A stretch of 64,000 bases of DNA from Diphasiastrum complanatum (taxonomy: Eukaryota; Streptophyta; Lycopodiopsida; Lycopodiales; Lycopodiaceae), in NCBI GenBank assembly GCA_029204225.1, contig CM055113.1, positions 19,305,298-19,369,297 on the forward strand, written 5' to 3'. Position 1 is the stretch's first letter, and each line of letters opens with the position of its first letter. Position numbers and translations under genes: made by a program. Positions 1-11,540 of the stretch are shown in pieces. The notes under the pieces were generated by a model. The model saw only the letters and a list, made by a program, of their open reading frames with translations. It made no database searches and was not told the origin of the DNA.

Positions 1-35
1 TATTCCTACATCATTATTTCTTTTTGCACCCTTGA

Positions 36-140
36 GTTAGAATCCAAAATAACTCTAAATCCAAACTAATCTCTAAGTCAATTTAGTTAGAATCCAAACT
101 AACTCTAAATCTAAACTAAACTCTAAATCCAAACTAACTG
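36..140. repeat. Short degenerate tandem repeat
   Basis: A unit close to AATCCAAACTAACTCTAA is repeated several times with small changes in spacing. It has no coding potential. Confidence 0.6.
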
Positions 141-740
141 CCATTTATCCAATTTAGTTCAAGTTTGGTATGTAATATAGCATGTGCAACTAATGAATGC
201 AAGTATTCAAATGGCATTCACATGTATGTAATCCAATGGTTACTCTATACTTGGGTTTGTTTAAGTATATATGATCTCCTTCTCATTTTGGTTAGAGTTG
301 TAGATTGAGATTATTTGCTTCATAGCAGTTGTGAGGAGTCATATCGGACACATGGCATCATCCGGTTGGATATGAAAAGCCACGTTCTGAGTCATAGCAG
401 AGATTTGAAAACGCAATTAATCTGCACCATTGGATCACAACTGCTATGTTTGGTATTTGTGATCCGACGGTGGGCTACTGTTGTAGCCACCCTCGCCGCT
501 CCAGCGGCTCGGAGTGCTACAACTGGTAGCCAACCTGCGCATCACGAATACCTTGTCCAAGTCCATATCAATCATACTGTTGAGGATGGGTGCACGTTGA
601 GTATTTGAGCCTTGTATCTCTTATTGTTGAGCCATGCATGCACTGCTATCCGAACTACCCTTTGAGCCTCATGCATTCGTTGATCTGGACTTCATACCAT
701 TCGCTATTGGGCAGAGTAATGCCAGACTTCTACTGTATCT
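141..740. other. No gene seen
   Basis: One 97-codon open frame lies here, but it has no recognisable motif, no coding bias that I can see and no neighbours that support it. I see nothing else in the stretch. Confidence 0.5.
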
Positions 741-1105
741 GAGCCATGAGTCATTGCAACTAAGCACATTTCTATTGATTTCTTAGCGATCTCTATTTGC
801 CAATCAATCACAATTTTGTGGTAGAGGTCAATCACAATTTCTATGGCAGATCGTAGCGCATTTCTATTGAGACCTGAGCGCACTTCTGCTACAGTCATCA
901 AGCCATTTATGAGCGCACTTCTACTGCCAAATTATCAAGACAATTCTGTAGCAGAGATCAGTCGCACTTCTGTGCCCAGAGATCAAGCACATTTCTATTG
1001 GAACCTGAGTGCACTTCTGCTGCCAATCAATCGCATTTTTATGGCAGGGATCAAGTCATTTCCTTGGTAGAATATGAGCACATTTCTACTGACCATTTCT
1101 GCTTT
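741..1105. repeat. Degenerate tandem repeat, unit about 30-35 bp
   Basis: Phrases such as GCACTTCTGCTGCC, GCGCATTTCTATTG, ATGGCAGAGATCA and CAATCAATC recur about every 30 to 35 bases with many substitutions. Several short open frames overlap the array, but they only read the repeat. It may be an old minisatellite. Confidence 0.55.
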
Positions 1106-2090
1106 CAAAAAATCGTTGTTGAAGAACCATCTGGTTTTGATACAACCAGTATTCCATCGTTGAGCAAAAGGATCATCATATGAATTTCCACAATGCTGAC
1201 ATAGAAGACATTACATAGAGCTCTATTCCTGCTCTTTGTGAAGAAGATTGCTCCATCGCTGCCTTGTCTGCTGTAGTCCTACAGTCCTACTATTTTGCTG
1301 CCACACTGCACCTGCGGTTTTTCTACTTCTGCAGCCTGCTCTATCTTTCTGCCCTCGCTGGTTGTCTATGTTTTGGTAGGACACGGAGAGTTCAATGTTC
1401 TTCGAAGTCCAAAGGAAATCAGCTAAGGTTCCTTCGAGTTGTGGTCTGCCTACGAATCACTGAGGTAAGCATTTTGCACCATCTATCAGTATTCTCGCTT
1501 TCAAATTTGTCACTATCGTATTGTAGGTTGTGCCAAATGTATTAGTATATTTTCATTTCGTTTTTGGGTTGTCATATTGCTCGAATCTTGGAATTGTTCT
1601 TCTTCAATACAATAGACAAGTCGGTTATTTGATACGAGATACTTATGTAGTTTAATAAACTAACTAGTGTACGGGTTGTCTAGCTAGTTGGATAGAACTA
1701 TCAAATAGTAACAAGTTTCTAGTATTATTATTGTTACGGGTTGTTTTGGGAATATAGAGTCAATTCTAACAAGGCTACAAGTAAACCGTCATTTTGCTAG
1801 AAGTTCTTACTAATTGTTATAGTTTCACTCCGATAGTAAGAAGTGAAGCAGTGTATTTTGATATATTGGTAGAGTAAAATCGGTTTTTCCGTCTATACCA
1901 CCTGCATTTTGAGTCCTAAGAAGCATCATAGTTCCGGAACGCGAACGGAACGATGGTTCCGGAACGAATGGCATTTTTTGAAAAAAATTTGGTGGAACAA
2001 AAAAAAGCGTTTTTTTTTCATGTTGTTTTCTTTCTTTGGGGGGGAATAAAGATTATAAGTACTACATAAAGTTGTTTTGGATAGGACAAC
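1106..2090. other. No gene seen; contains two HSE-like palindromes
   Basis: No supported coding sequence. The perfect palindrome GTTCCGGAAC occurs at 1931-1940 and again at 1956-1965. Both copies satisfy the nTTCnnGAAn heat-shock-element dyad. No gene start is visible downstream. Confidence 0.5.
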
Positions 2091-2091
2091 T

Positions 2092-2359
2092 TAAGGTCCT
2101 CAAGCAAATACTTTGAGTGAAAAATAAAGGGATGTTACTAGTCACTAAGATCTAGGCTGGACAGAACTTGACTTTTTTAACACCCATATTGTCGTGAATT
2201 TGTTCATTTTTAGTTTCCCCGGGTGACTAGAGTACAAAATCAACATATATATTGACAATTTGAAATTGGACCAAGTGAGTGCTATACTAATGTGGCCTCT
2301 TAAATGGTGCATGGGGTCATTTAGATTCATGATCAAAAGCATTTATGTTGAGGACCTTA
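2092..2359. mobile_element. Possible MITE with 11 bp inverted ends
   Basis: TAAGGTCCTCA at 2092-2102 is the exact reverse complement of TGAGGACCTTA at 2349-2359, and weaker inverted similarity continues inward. The 268 bp between them are AT-rich and non-coding. I found no convincing target-site duplication, so the superfamily is open and a chance match is possible. Confidence 0.35.
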
Positions 2360-3629
2360 GTGATATGTGACCTATATGATAAATCTTTTTAATTGTTGGT
2401 GTGTGACCTATATAACCTTATATGAAATCATAGTAATTAGTTGAAATATCATTTAGCATTGTAATAAAGATGTTGATCAATGGTGTGTTATCTAGTATAT
2501 GATTTCTTGCCTACAAAGCAACCATAGATAGAAAGGGCGAATGCATATTGCTCGTCATGAGATACCATGGCACACTAGGCCAATCAAAGAGATTTACCTT
2601 TAACTAACTCGAGCCAAGTATTAATTAATCAAATGAGTGATTGAGTGGGCAATGAATCAATTGAGTATATGATTGATTGTTTGATTTTGTTCATTCCATC
2701 TTGAAAGAAAGATCGAGTTAGATCATCACTCATCCTAGACAAGAGTTTAAACTGAGAGCTTCGAACATTGACTGCTATGTGGTCTTTAAATTAGTTGAGA
2801 TAGGCCTGCACGCACTATCTACTGATGTCTAACATTTGTCAATATGAACCTCATTTTGATTGCTCGTCATGTGTTGCCCCACCCAAGCGATTTTCTTGAT
2901 AACAATGTTACTAGAATATTAGATTTACATTAAGCATAAGTGAATATACATGGATTAGATGTTGGCATGTCTTTAACAAATTTTATTATATTTGTTCAGA
3001 ACATACGGTCTCATAATGATTACTTATGATGTGGTATAGAGTAGCTGGCTATAGTGTGTATATGTCATCGACGATGTCATCATCATCAGATAGCGATTCA
3101 TCTCATGATCGCAACAGCAGGTATATATTGTTATTGATATTGACATCAATTGCACTTTATTTGTTAAATGAATATGAGTGTATAATTTTTCTTGCAAATT
3201 TATTCTTACAATGACATTTGATTGGAATTATGAATTCTAGGGAAATTATCGTACCTCCACGTGATTTAGAAAAAGAAAAAAGAATTGAGCTCTATCACAT
3301 AAAAAAAGAGCAATCAAGACTAAAGTACAATGAACAACTATTGACTAGTTCATCTTCAAGCTCTTCCATCAGTCGACGTAGGCCGCCTATTGATCCATCA
3401 CATGTATGTATATTGATTTATGTCATAATTTTTTTTTATTTGTAATAATGATGTAATCCGATTTGCTCTTTGGATATAGTATATTGCTCTTTGGAAAACC
3501 AAGACACCACTCCATAAAAAATAAAGGTTGAAAATGCATTAAATGTACAAAGACTATTTTGTCAATTTTTGTCACATGTTACAATTCGTCACATGCTAGA
3601 ATTTGTCAATTTTCACTTGAATGACACTG
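2360..3629. other. No supported gene; AT-rich with Ser-rich frames
   Basis: Two short plus-strand frames (3026-3214 and 3218-3445) encode serine-rich and Lys/Glu-rich stretches. They could be decayed 5' exons of the CACTA element that follows, but nothing in them is diagnostic. Confidence 0.3.
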
Positions 3630-3800
3630 AAAGAATTTGTGCAATTTGCAATTGGATTATTGGACCAGTTTCAACCAGAATATGATGAGAGGATACCATG
3701 TACATGCACACAATGCAAAGGCCTTAGGATTCGGACAAGGAGGATTGTCAACGATCATATTTGGGCCAATGGAGTGCGCACAGAGAATCCAAGAGTATGA
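3630..3800 (+). pseudogene. CACTA (En/Spm) transposase-associated domain, fragment
   Basis: The frame holds the short Cys/His pattern typical of the plant transposase-associated domain that opens many CACTA transposases: the box IPCTCTQC, then IVNDHIWANG. It ends at a TGA (3798-3800). In intact elements this domain precedes the TNP2-like domain, and the TNP2-like part is found at 5.6-6.46 kb, so the two belong together. It is an isolated exon-sized remnant without a credible start codon. Confidence 0.65.
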
Positions 3801-3915
3801 GAGGCAAACTCTTTAAAGTGTTTTTCGGAAATGCTTTAATCTTTGATCCTTATGACACTTCAAGTATAGTTTGGCCAATAAATATTGAGCGATAGGATGA
3901 GTGCCACGATACTTT

Positions 3916-4092
3916 GAAGTTAATCTCTCACTTGCTTCTAAAAGGAAAAATCCAAATAGAATATTTAGATGAAGTTAATCTCTCACTTGCTTCTAAAAGA
4001 AAAAATCCAAAGTAGAATGATTAGATGAAGTTTATCTCTCACTTGCTTCTAAAAGAAAAAGTCCAAATAGAATGATTAGATGTAGTTAATCT
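3916..4092. repeat. Tandem repeat, 55-56 bp x 3.2
   Basis: Copies start at 3916, 3971, 4027 and 4082 (partial). Each opens with GAAGTTAATCTCTCACTTGC or a one-base variant. It lies inside the CACTA-derived region. Confidence 0.9.
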
Positions 4093-4132
4093 TGATTTCC
4101 ATATCTAATCACCCATAATAGACTTATTCACG

Positions 4133-4250
<118 letters not shown>

Positions 4251-4274
4251 TGATACATCTAACATTCTCAGCTT

Positions 4275-5295
4275 TTGCAGAAGAAGGACCATAAGTTGGT
4301 TTCAAGAGAAAGAGTTGCAAGAGAGATCGAGAATATTATTGATAGAATAAATCACATGAATATTGATTTTGGATCATCATTGGCCCTAGATGATGCTCTT
4401 GTTGATGATGACCCCTTGCATGATATAATTAGTTCATCAATGTCTTATGATTCAATCCATGTCTCCAAATCTCTAGAACGTTCTTACTACCCAACCACAC
4501 CTATCCTAGATGTTGCACATGAGTCCTCCACGATACTCCACGTGGATTCCACAACTTGACCACCCCTTTAAAAAAAGAGAACACGTCTTGAACGTATTAT
4601 GACTAGTTTGAGAGGTAATTGCAAATTACTACGCACTGTTGATGTGTCAAAAGACATTCTAGGTCCTTTGTCTGACCTTCCTCTTCCACCTAGCTTGCAA
4701 CCATTAGTAAAAACTTTTATTAGAAGTAGATATTCGTGTTGGCCACTCCCATCACCATTACCATTAAATGGAATACCATTTATGTATTGGGGTCGAATGT
4801 ACATGATCATGCCTAGTGGACACTTTCCTGAGGTTGGTTTGGGCCTTTTTGCATTGAGTAGTATTGAGGTCCCTTTAAATAGTGTTGTGACATTGATGCC
4901 ATATGCAGGACCTCAATACAATTGGGGTGATTGGCATGCTGTGTGTCATCACCAATGGAGAATGCAAGTATATGGCTTGAATTCAAATGCTTGTTCTTTA
5001 GAGGAGCAACGCATGCAAGGAGACAACATCTCAAGGGCAAATCGTACATACATTGATGGACGTCCAGATGTGCAATGCATATATAAATAGTTCCATTGGC
5101 CACCCTCTATTGACGAATTGTGATTTTGAAGAATGCACCAATGGAAAAGAAGAATATTTTACTAGGAATGTAAAGGGCACTTATGTAATGGTCTGTGCCA
5201 CTAGGTCTATCAGGTTTGGGGAGGAATTGTTCATCAAGTATAGTTTCAACCGTCCTCTACCCAAATGTTTGCAAAAGACAATAAGTCAAATGTGA
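4275..5295 (+). pseudogene. SET-domain protein remnant inside a CACTA element
   Basis: One frame runs from 4275 to about 5080 with two stops (TGA 4557, TAA 4569). It then shifts by one base near 5080 and continues to a stop at 5295. The first half carries a SET-like opening: GLGLFALSSIEVPLNSVV followed by PYAGPQYNW. The second half has the SET closing signature: YINSSIG, TNCDFEE, then ATRSIRFGEELFIKYSF, which matches the family pattern of an Asn-His-Ser-like box and a GEEL box before an aromatic residue. SET proteins are usually lysine methyltransferases. Here the canonical NHS reads NSS, so activity is doubtful. The frame sits between the two transposase domains of a CACTA element, so it was probably carried by that element. 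Capture from a host gene is an inference. Confidence 0.65.
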
Positions 5296-5374
5296 AGATT
5301 TAAATTTTGTTGATATGTAGAGATATATAATCCATGCATCTTGATTGTATTTGGTTTGTGTCATTAAATATGTC

Positions 5375-5433
5375 AAATGTTAGGAGCATTATTCGTCATT
5401 TGCCTAGATTAAATGTTAGGAGCATTATTCGTC
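5375..5433. repeat. Short direct duplication, about 23 bp x 2
   Basis: AAATGTTAGGAGCATTATTC occurs at 5375 and again at 5411, just after the SET frame and before its degenerate second copy. Confidence 0.8.
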
Positions 5434-5515
5434 TTTGAGTTCATTGAATGTTAACAAGTTGAAAAGACAAATTTGTCTAATAGATACATTGGTATGTTCA
5501 TACTTTTTAAACTAA

Positions 5516-5605
5516 GAGGTAATCTATATTCATATGCAACATTTAGATCTATCAAGTATTGGGAGGAAATGTTTATCAAACATTGTTTCAACCTACTTCT
5601 TGTTA
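5516..5605 (+). pseudogene. Second, degenerate copy of the SET C-terminal segment
   Basis: The frame encodes ATFRSIKYWEEMFIKHCFN, which aligns without gaps to ATRSIRFGEELFIKYSFN of the upstream copy (5193-5260). The DNA is also clearly alignable. It looks like a partial tandem duplication that has since diverged, with the GEEL box changed to WEEM. Confidence 0.7.
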
Positions 5606-5627
5606 TTTTGATATATAGAATTCTTCA

Positions 5628-6459
5628 TCCTCATTTAGTGTTGGAGGCAATAATCCTCGTAGTGGTCGACGCAGACGACAGATGCAATACAACGTACGTC
5701 AAGGCTTAAAAGAAATGATGGAAATTGATGAGCGCATTAATCAAGAGACTAATGCATTTGAATCTAGCTCATCTAGACCTACTTCTTTGCAAACAAGTTC
5801 CAACGATGAAAATGAGCTTCCAATGAATGATGAATTTGAAGTCATGGGAGAATGTGATGATATGTACGAGAACAATATTGCAGCTAGACACAATGAACAA
5901 GATGAGGAGGCACTTTTGTCTAAGAAGAAAGAAAATTGTGAGAAGAATCAAAGACCGCATTGTATCGTGGAGCAAAGACATCTCGTTTAGCGACTTCTCT
6001 ACTTCTATTAAATCTTCAAGCCAAATATAGATGGAGTGACCAAAGCCTCACATCATTATTTGAGTAAATTTTTTTTCATCTACTTGTCATTTTTGCTTTG
6101 AAACAAAATTTACAATTTGGACATTGAGTGATATTTTTTTTACAATGACTTCTTTTGTCATGTACAGACTATTGATAAACAAAATTCTCCCAGAAGGGAA
6201 TGTCATGCCTGAGACAAGAGATGACGCACGAAAGATGTTGTCTAACATCGGGATGGACTACAAGCAATATCATGCATGTCCAAAAGATTGTATTTTATAT
6301 CGAGGAAGGTACGAATCACTCAAGAAATGTCCCATTTGTGATACTCCTTGATATAGAGATGATTTGCAAGGGGCAACCATTCCGTGCAAAGTTTTACGAC
6401 ATTTTCCAGTCAACAAGAACAATCCCTTAGAGCAGGAGATGGTAAATGCCGAATAGAGT
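5628..6459 (+). pseudogene. CACTA (En/Spm) TNP2-like transposase, 5' part
   Basis: Ser- and acid-rich linker (5628-5960), then after a frame change ALYRGAKTS and LNLQAKYRWSDQSLTSLFE. The break at 6064-6167 has GT...AG ends and looks like a real intron. The next exon encodes INKILPEGNVMPE, then HACPKDCILYRGRYESLKKCPICDTP, which I describe only by its key CxxD and CPxC positions. After one in-frame TGA (about 6349) it reads CKVLRHFPV. These are landmark motifs of plant CACTA transposases. The frame stops at about 6457, well before the catalytic core, so no active transposase can be made. Terminal CACTA repeats were not located with confidence. Confidence 0.8.
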
Positions 6460-9180
6460 TACAGCTCATTCGTTCAAGACCGCTAATATAATTGGGTGCT
6501 CAGATGAATTGTGAGTACAATCACCGAAGAGGATTAATGGTATGGAAAATTATTGTTGACCAGTTTGAAGGTGAAGTTCAATCCAGAATAAAGAATAAAA
6601 TGTAATAGTTTGTTCCTCAGGCGTCAGAGAAAACCGTTGTCTGATTGAATTCTAAGAAGTCGAAGACGTCCGTGATTCGATCAAACTGAGTGAACAAACT
6701 GATACAAGTGATTAAGAAAGTGCATCTAATCACAACACACACATATCCACGTTAGACATAGATAATAGAAGGTGTTGCTTTTATATTACACTGAATGCTT
6801 GTCATCAGAGCATTTGCTTAATATGGAGCAAGAACAACACAGTTGACTATGGCCTAAATGCGACATAGCTTTGATGCTTGATCTTCCGCTATGTTGCACC
6901 GTAAGGTGAATGCGAGCTGGATGTGTACATATATACTACATACTTGTGATTACAAGAATTGTTTAACTAATTTGTAATTACAAGACTAGTTTAGGTCTGA
7001 ATATACTTTACAAATATTCGATATACAATGACATCTGTACAATGTGTATATCAGTCAGACGAGACGGATGACCCGAAGTCGTCGAAGTGGTCGAACGAGT
7101 CGATTGTCGAGGTAGTCGGATGACTCGATCATCGAAGTAGTTGGATCAAGCAATCGTCAAAATAGTCGGATGAGTTGGATACTTTGAACACTTCAGATAC
7201 TTCGGACATTTCAGTCGATCGTCAAAGTAGTCGAGTGACTTGATAGTCGAAGTCTTGAAGATGGCCAGGTCTTAGATGTTCTTCAAATAGTTTGACATTC
7301 GAATGTAGATAGGACATGAATGGATACCCTTTACTCCGGAGATGAAGATTTTCTGGAAGGTCGAAGTAGTTGTCCTTCAAATAGCTCAGTCGATTCGATT
7401 ATGTGAATTGCTTTGCAGAAACTCATGTATTTTACCAGGCATTACTCCTCACACATAATGAAAGTATTTTGCAGGTACAGTGGTCTGTGTTAAGAAACAT
7501 GACTAAATATGCAAAATAGTAAAATAGAAAACTATGATTCCTACAGGTATCAGATGAGCAGACATAAAACCTAAAGAGTTGCATTTGACCCTAGATCAAT
7601 GATTAATTCAAGGATCAAAATGTGCAGAAAAATCTTGAATGAAATTCAAATACCAAGGAGGAAATTGCGAGCTTAATCTCCAAAAGAATCAACCCCCTTG
7701 AAATTCATCTAGGACACATTGTGCGGAACCCCCATTGGAAGACACAGGCCCTCTGTGATTCACGGGCCCAGAAAACTGGGCCTTCCATCCAGCTACAACG
7801 GGCACTTGGGGGAATTTGAAAAAATTTAATGGGATGTTACAAATTTCAAACGAGCAGTAAAAAGATCTGGGTCGAACAATTTCCGTTGTTGTATGACCTT
7901 TGACGGGCCTTGACAATTGTTACGAGCTCTTCCCATACGACATAGGAAAATGTCTTTCAACTCTTGTTGTGGAGCACCTTTCATACATAAGTCCAACACT
8001 ATGAATTTTGACGAGCACTAGTCTTTTTGCCGAGCACCTCCTGCATAATCTTTTAAGGGCATAGCCTTACCAATTGAGGAGCACATGACTTTAAGGACAT
8101 GCACTTACACCTTAAAATCGTACTTCCTTAGAAGTCATGGTCCTACAATTAAAAGTCAGGACTTACCACTTGAAGGCATGATCAGTCGAGGCCAAGACAT
8201 ATCCTTAGGGTAAGTCCTACGGTTCAGAGATAGGATCCCTAGAGAATCATGCACCCCAGTGCCCAAAGGACATTCCCTAAACTTTAAAGGCATAGGCCTT
8301 GAAGTTGTGGTATTTAATCTCAAGGAGCAATACTCGAAACTGTAGGGACCTCCCTCCTAGGATTACAAGCAATGGCTTAATACCATGGTGTCTTAAACAT
8401 TCCATCTCACTGGTTTTGGGTTTATTTGATTTAGGAAGAATGTGACTCTGACAACATTCAAACTGTAATTTCTTCACGACTAAATAATCATTGTTCCATA
8501 ATCTAGTCCGTGTATGTTATGATTGAATGCTCATTGTTATTCATGTTAAAAAAAATTGAGCATTATATTCACAAAATAATCACGACAAAGTTCCAAATTA
8601 CAAATGCAAAATTAAGATTCTCAATTATAATAGATGTTTGAAAATTTATTGTATGTATCTCATTGAAACAAACAAATAGAAAATATGTAATTTGAGTATG
8701 CTTGTAAGTTTCAATAGAACTATTTCAAGAACAATCAATCCATTGTTGTTCAAATGGATCAAGAGTTTAAATTGATAGTCTCAATTCTCGGTGGTGCAAT
8801 ATGTTGGCTTATGCCAAAACGTGGCCTATGCCCTATTCAGCCACATGTACAAATGTATATATTGTGTTGGCTAACAAAATCTACGCAAGAGAAAACAAAA
8901 AATAGAACAAATCAACAGATGTAATCTTATGTAATCATAAGTAACCACATGTAATCATAATCAATTTGAATAGAAAGTAACAATTTCTTGAGGGCCATCA
9001 TATACTTATCAAATGATACAACTCTACTGACATACGATTCCATGAAAAATATTTGGATTTTAATTTTCTTTGTATGTATGTCTCTTAGGTCAAGACTCGG
9101 TCATTTATTATTAGCCCAATGAATGCATTTTTTTCTTTTTTCTTTAACTTAAAATATGTCAATGTGTATTGTTCACCCAT
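6460..9180. other. No gene seen; LTR-like debris
   Basis: No supported coding sequence on either strand. At about 7035-7260 a motif near GTCGAAGTAGTCGGATGA recurs with variations. The tone resembles the TCGA-rich LTR of the copia element at 48811-49314, so part of this stretch may be an old LTR. An antisense 75-codon frame (7689-7916) has no recognisable content. Confidence 0.45.
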
Positions 9181-10165
9181 CGTGGATTTACAGGTATCAC
9201 GATACAAAGCACGGCTGGTAGCCAAAGGTTTCTCTCAAAAATATGGAATTGACTACACTAAAACCTTTTCTCCAGTTATCAAGCATACCTCTGTATGCTT
9301 ATTGATCACATATGCAAGAGCATATAACTTGAAGATCCACATTGTGAACGAGAAGACTGCTTTCCTATATGGAGAACTTGAAGAGAAACTCTATATGGAT
9401 TATCCACCAGATTTTACATGTGAATCATTTTCAGATTGTGCTTGCAGGATGCACAAGAGCATCTATGGAATAAAATAGTCCACCAGACAATGATATAAGA
9501 AGAAGGATTATGTCTTAAGATCCTTAAGCTTCCAACCTTTAATAGTAGACTATAATATCTATGTAAGGGTTGTGCATGGATAAATCATCATAATAGTTGT
9601 CTACGTAGATGACACACTGATCCTATCAAGGAGTGATGATCTAATTGCATAAGTGAAACATGTTATCTCCAAACATTTTGAGATATCAAACTTGGGTGAA
9701 GCATGATGCTACCTAGGATTGGAAATCAATTGAGACTTTGAGAACGATAAACTGTATTTGCACCAATGACGGTATACTCAAAGGATCATTGATGACTTTC
9801 AGATGACTAAATGTAAAGGAGTCAATGCTCTGATGGTGGTCGCAAGCACAATACTGACCAACGCAGATTGTTCAAAGAACAATGAACAGAGTGAAGCAAT
9901 GCTCAACAGGCCCTACAGAAGGCTGATAGGTTCTTTAATGTATTTGGCAGACAACACCAGACTAGATATTGCATATGCAGTATTCAGATTGAGTCAGTTA
10001 AACATCAATCCAGGACCAACGCACTGGAAGATTGCCAAAAGAGTCTTGCAATATCTGCAACAAACGAAGGATTATGGACTCTGCTATTTACGCAAAATGG
10101 GACTTCAAGTCAAGTCCTATAGTGATGCTAGTTGGGCATCATTGAAGGAGAATTGTAAGAGTGTG
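9181..10165 (+). pseudogene. Ty1/copia reverse transcriptase to RNase H start (family A)
   Basis: The frame begins inside reverse transcriptase with RYKARLVAKGFSQKYGIDY. It has the block KTAFLYGELEEKLYMDYPP, where the usual catalytic Asp before this block is missing (VNEKTAF), and the second box YVDD at 9602-9613. Several stops interrupt 9478-9790. From 9803 it is open again: RPYRRLIGSLMYLADNT, then SYSDASWASLKENCKSV of RNase H. The same family is seen nearly complete at 37701-42911, where LIGSLMYLANNT and SYSDASWSSLKDDCKSV are found. The 5' end is missing. Confidence 0.85.
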
Positions 10166-10994
10166 TTTCTACATGTATCTAACCAGTGTACTCTACAAGT
10201 ATGGCATGGAAAACTACAAGTCGATAGACTCGCCTATGGATCTAGGATTCAAACTGTTGAAGGACAATTGATCAAAAAAGAAAGAGATGTGAAGAAATAC
10301 CCCTATCAATCAATAGTTGGATCGATCATGTATGCCATGGTCTGCACACAACTTGATCTTGCCTATGTAGTTAGCACATTGTCACAATTTATGTCAAATC
10401 CTGGCCTACTTCATTGGAAAGCTCTGCTAAGAGTTTTAAGATACATTCAAGCCACTAAACACTATGCTCTTTGTTATAATGAAAATATAGAGGATGCTTT
10501 GATATTACTTACTTATTCTGACTTTGATTGGGCTGAAAATGTGGACACAAGAAAATTCACTTCTGGCTATCTTTGCTTTCTAGCAGGAGGACCCATTTCA
10601 TGGAATAGTTGAAAGCAGAAATGCACTTCTTTGTCTTCCACAGAGTTCGAATATGTTGCAGCCACCTCTGTAGTAAAGGAAATTATTTGGCTCAGAAGAT
10701 TGCTCTATGATCCTATGATCCCTCAATTCAGACCAACTATACTCTATTGATACAATCAAAGCTGTATTGCTCTAACTTTGAACCCACAAACTCACTCTAG
10801 AACTAAACACATTGAAGTTCAATTTCATTTTCTTAGAGTGAAATTTTTGAACAAGGTTGTTGAATTAAGTTACTATCATATTGATAGTATGTTGACTGAT
10901 ATTTTGACAAAGCCTCTGTCAAGGAAAATGCATGTTAATTTGTGAAAGCTATTAAGTTTCTTTCAAGATTGTAAGAGTTAAGCTTAAGAGAGAG
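10166..10994 (+). pseudogene. Ty1/copia RT end and RNase H (family B), fused to family A
   Basis: Without leaving the open frame, the protein repeats the end of reverse transcriptase: PYQSIVGSIMYAMVCTQLDL, then HWKALLRVLRYIQATKHYALCY, then RNase H (YSDFDWAENVDTRKFTSGY). After a TGA near 10610 come KHIEVQFHFLRVKF and DILTKPLS, the usual copia end. A purine tract (AAGAGAGAG) leads directly into the LTR at 10995. The family B wording recurs antisense at 50170-50576. The tandem order of two RT ends shows a recombinant, because no copia element has this layout. Confidence 0.85.
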
Positions 10995-11540
10995 TGTTGG
11001 AGTTAATCTCAACTCTTACTCACCCATATTTATTTCTTGAGTTGAAGTATACTATAATGACATGCAGTCTTACTCGCACAAGTCGAACTATTTGTGCAAT
11101 ACATCAATTTGAAGCAAAAGTAGAATCAACTTCGTTAATGTCGACGTCATCAACTTTACTGAATCGACATCTTGATATCAACTCCATCGACATCAACATC
11201 TTCTCAAGGATGAGTCAGTCTACTCGACTTGCTCAACGTCTTCGACGATCATCAATTGTTACCACTCAAAATGGAGCTCTTCCTCTACCCTGTCCAACAC
11301 AGACCACGTCACAGTTCATTTTAGTACTTTGTAGTAACTACACTACTTCACGCTCGTTGCCCACACAATTGTTATAACTGTTGCATATATATATATATAC
11401 CTAACAGCAACACAATATTATTATGAGGATGCTGAATGAATGTAATTGTAGTGGGCTATTTCCTATCCTACCCTCAACCCCAGATCCAAGCTCACAGGCA
11501 TCAAGGAGAGAAGTTAGTTGTCACTCCGAAGTTCGTTCCA
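10995..11540 (+). mobile_element. 3' LTR of copia family B (right end uncertain)
   Basis: The LTR starts TGTTGGAG immediately after the polypurine tract. It holds a TATA-like stretch (about 11385-11397) at a plausible promoter distance. The right edge may be at 11540 (TTCCA) or 11554 (ATAACA), because another LTR abuts it. Confidence 0.6.

Noticed and set aside
315-608. 97-codon frame near the left edge
   Set aside because: No recognisable content and no supporting neighbours.
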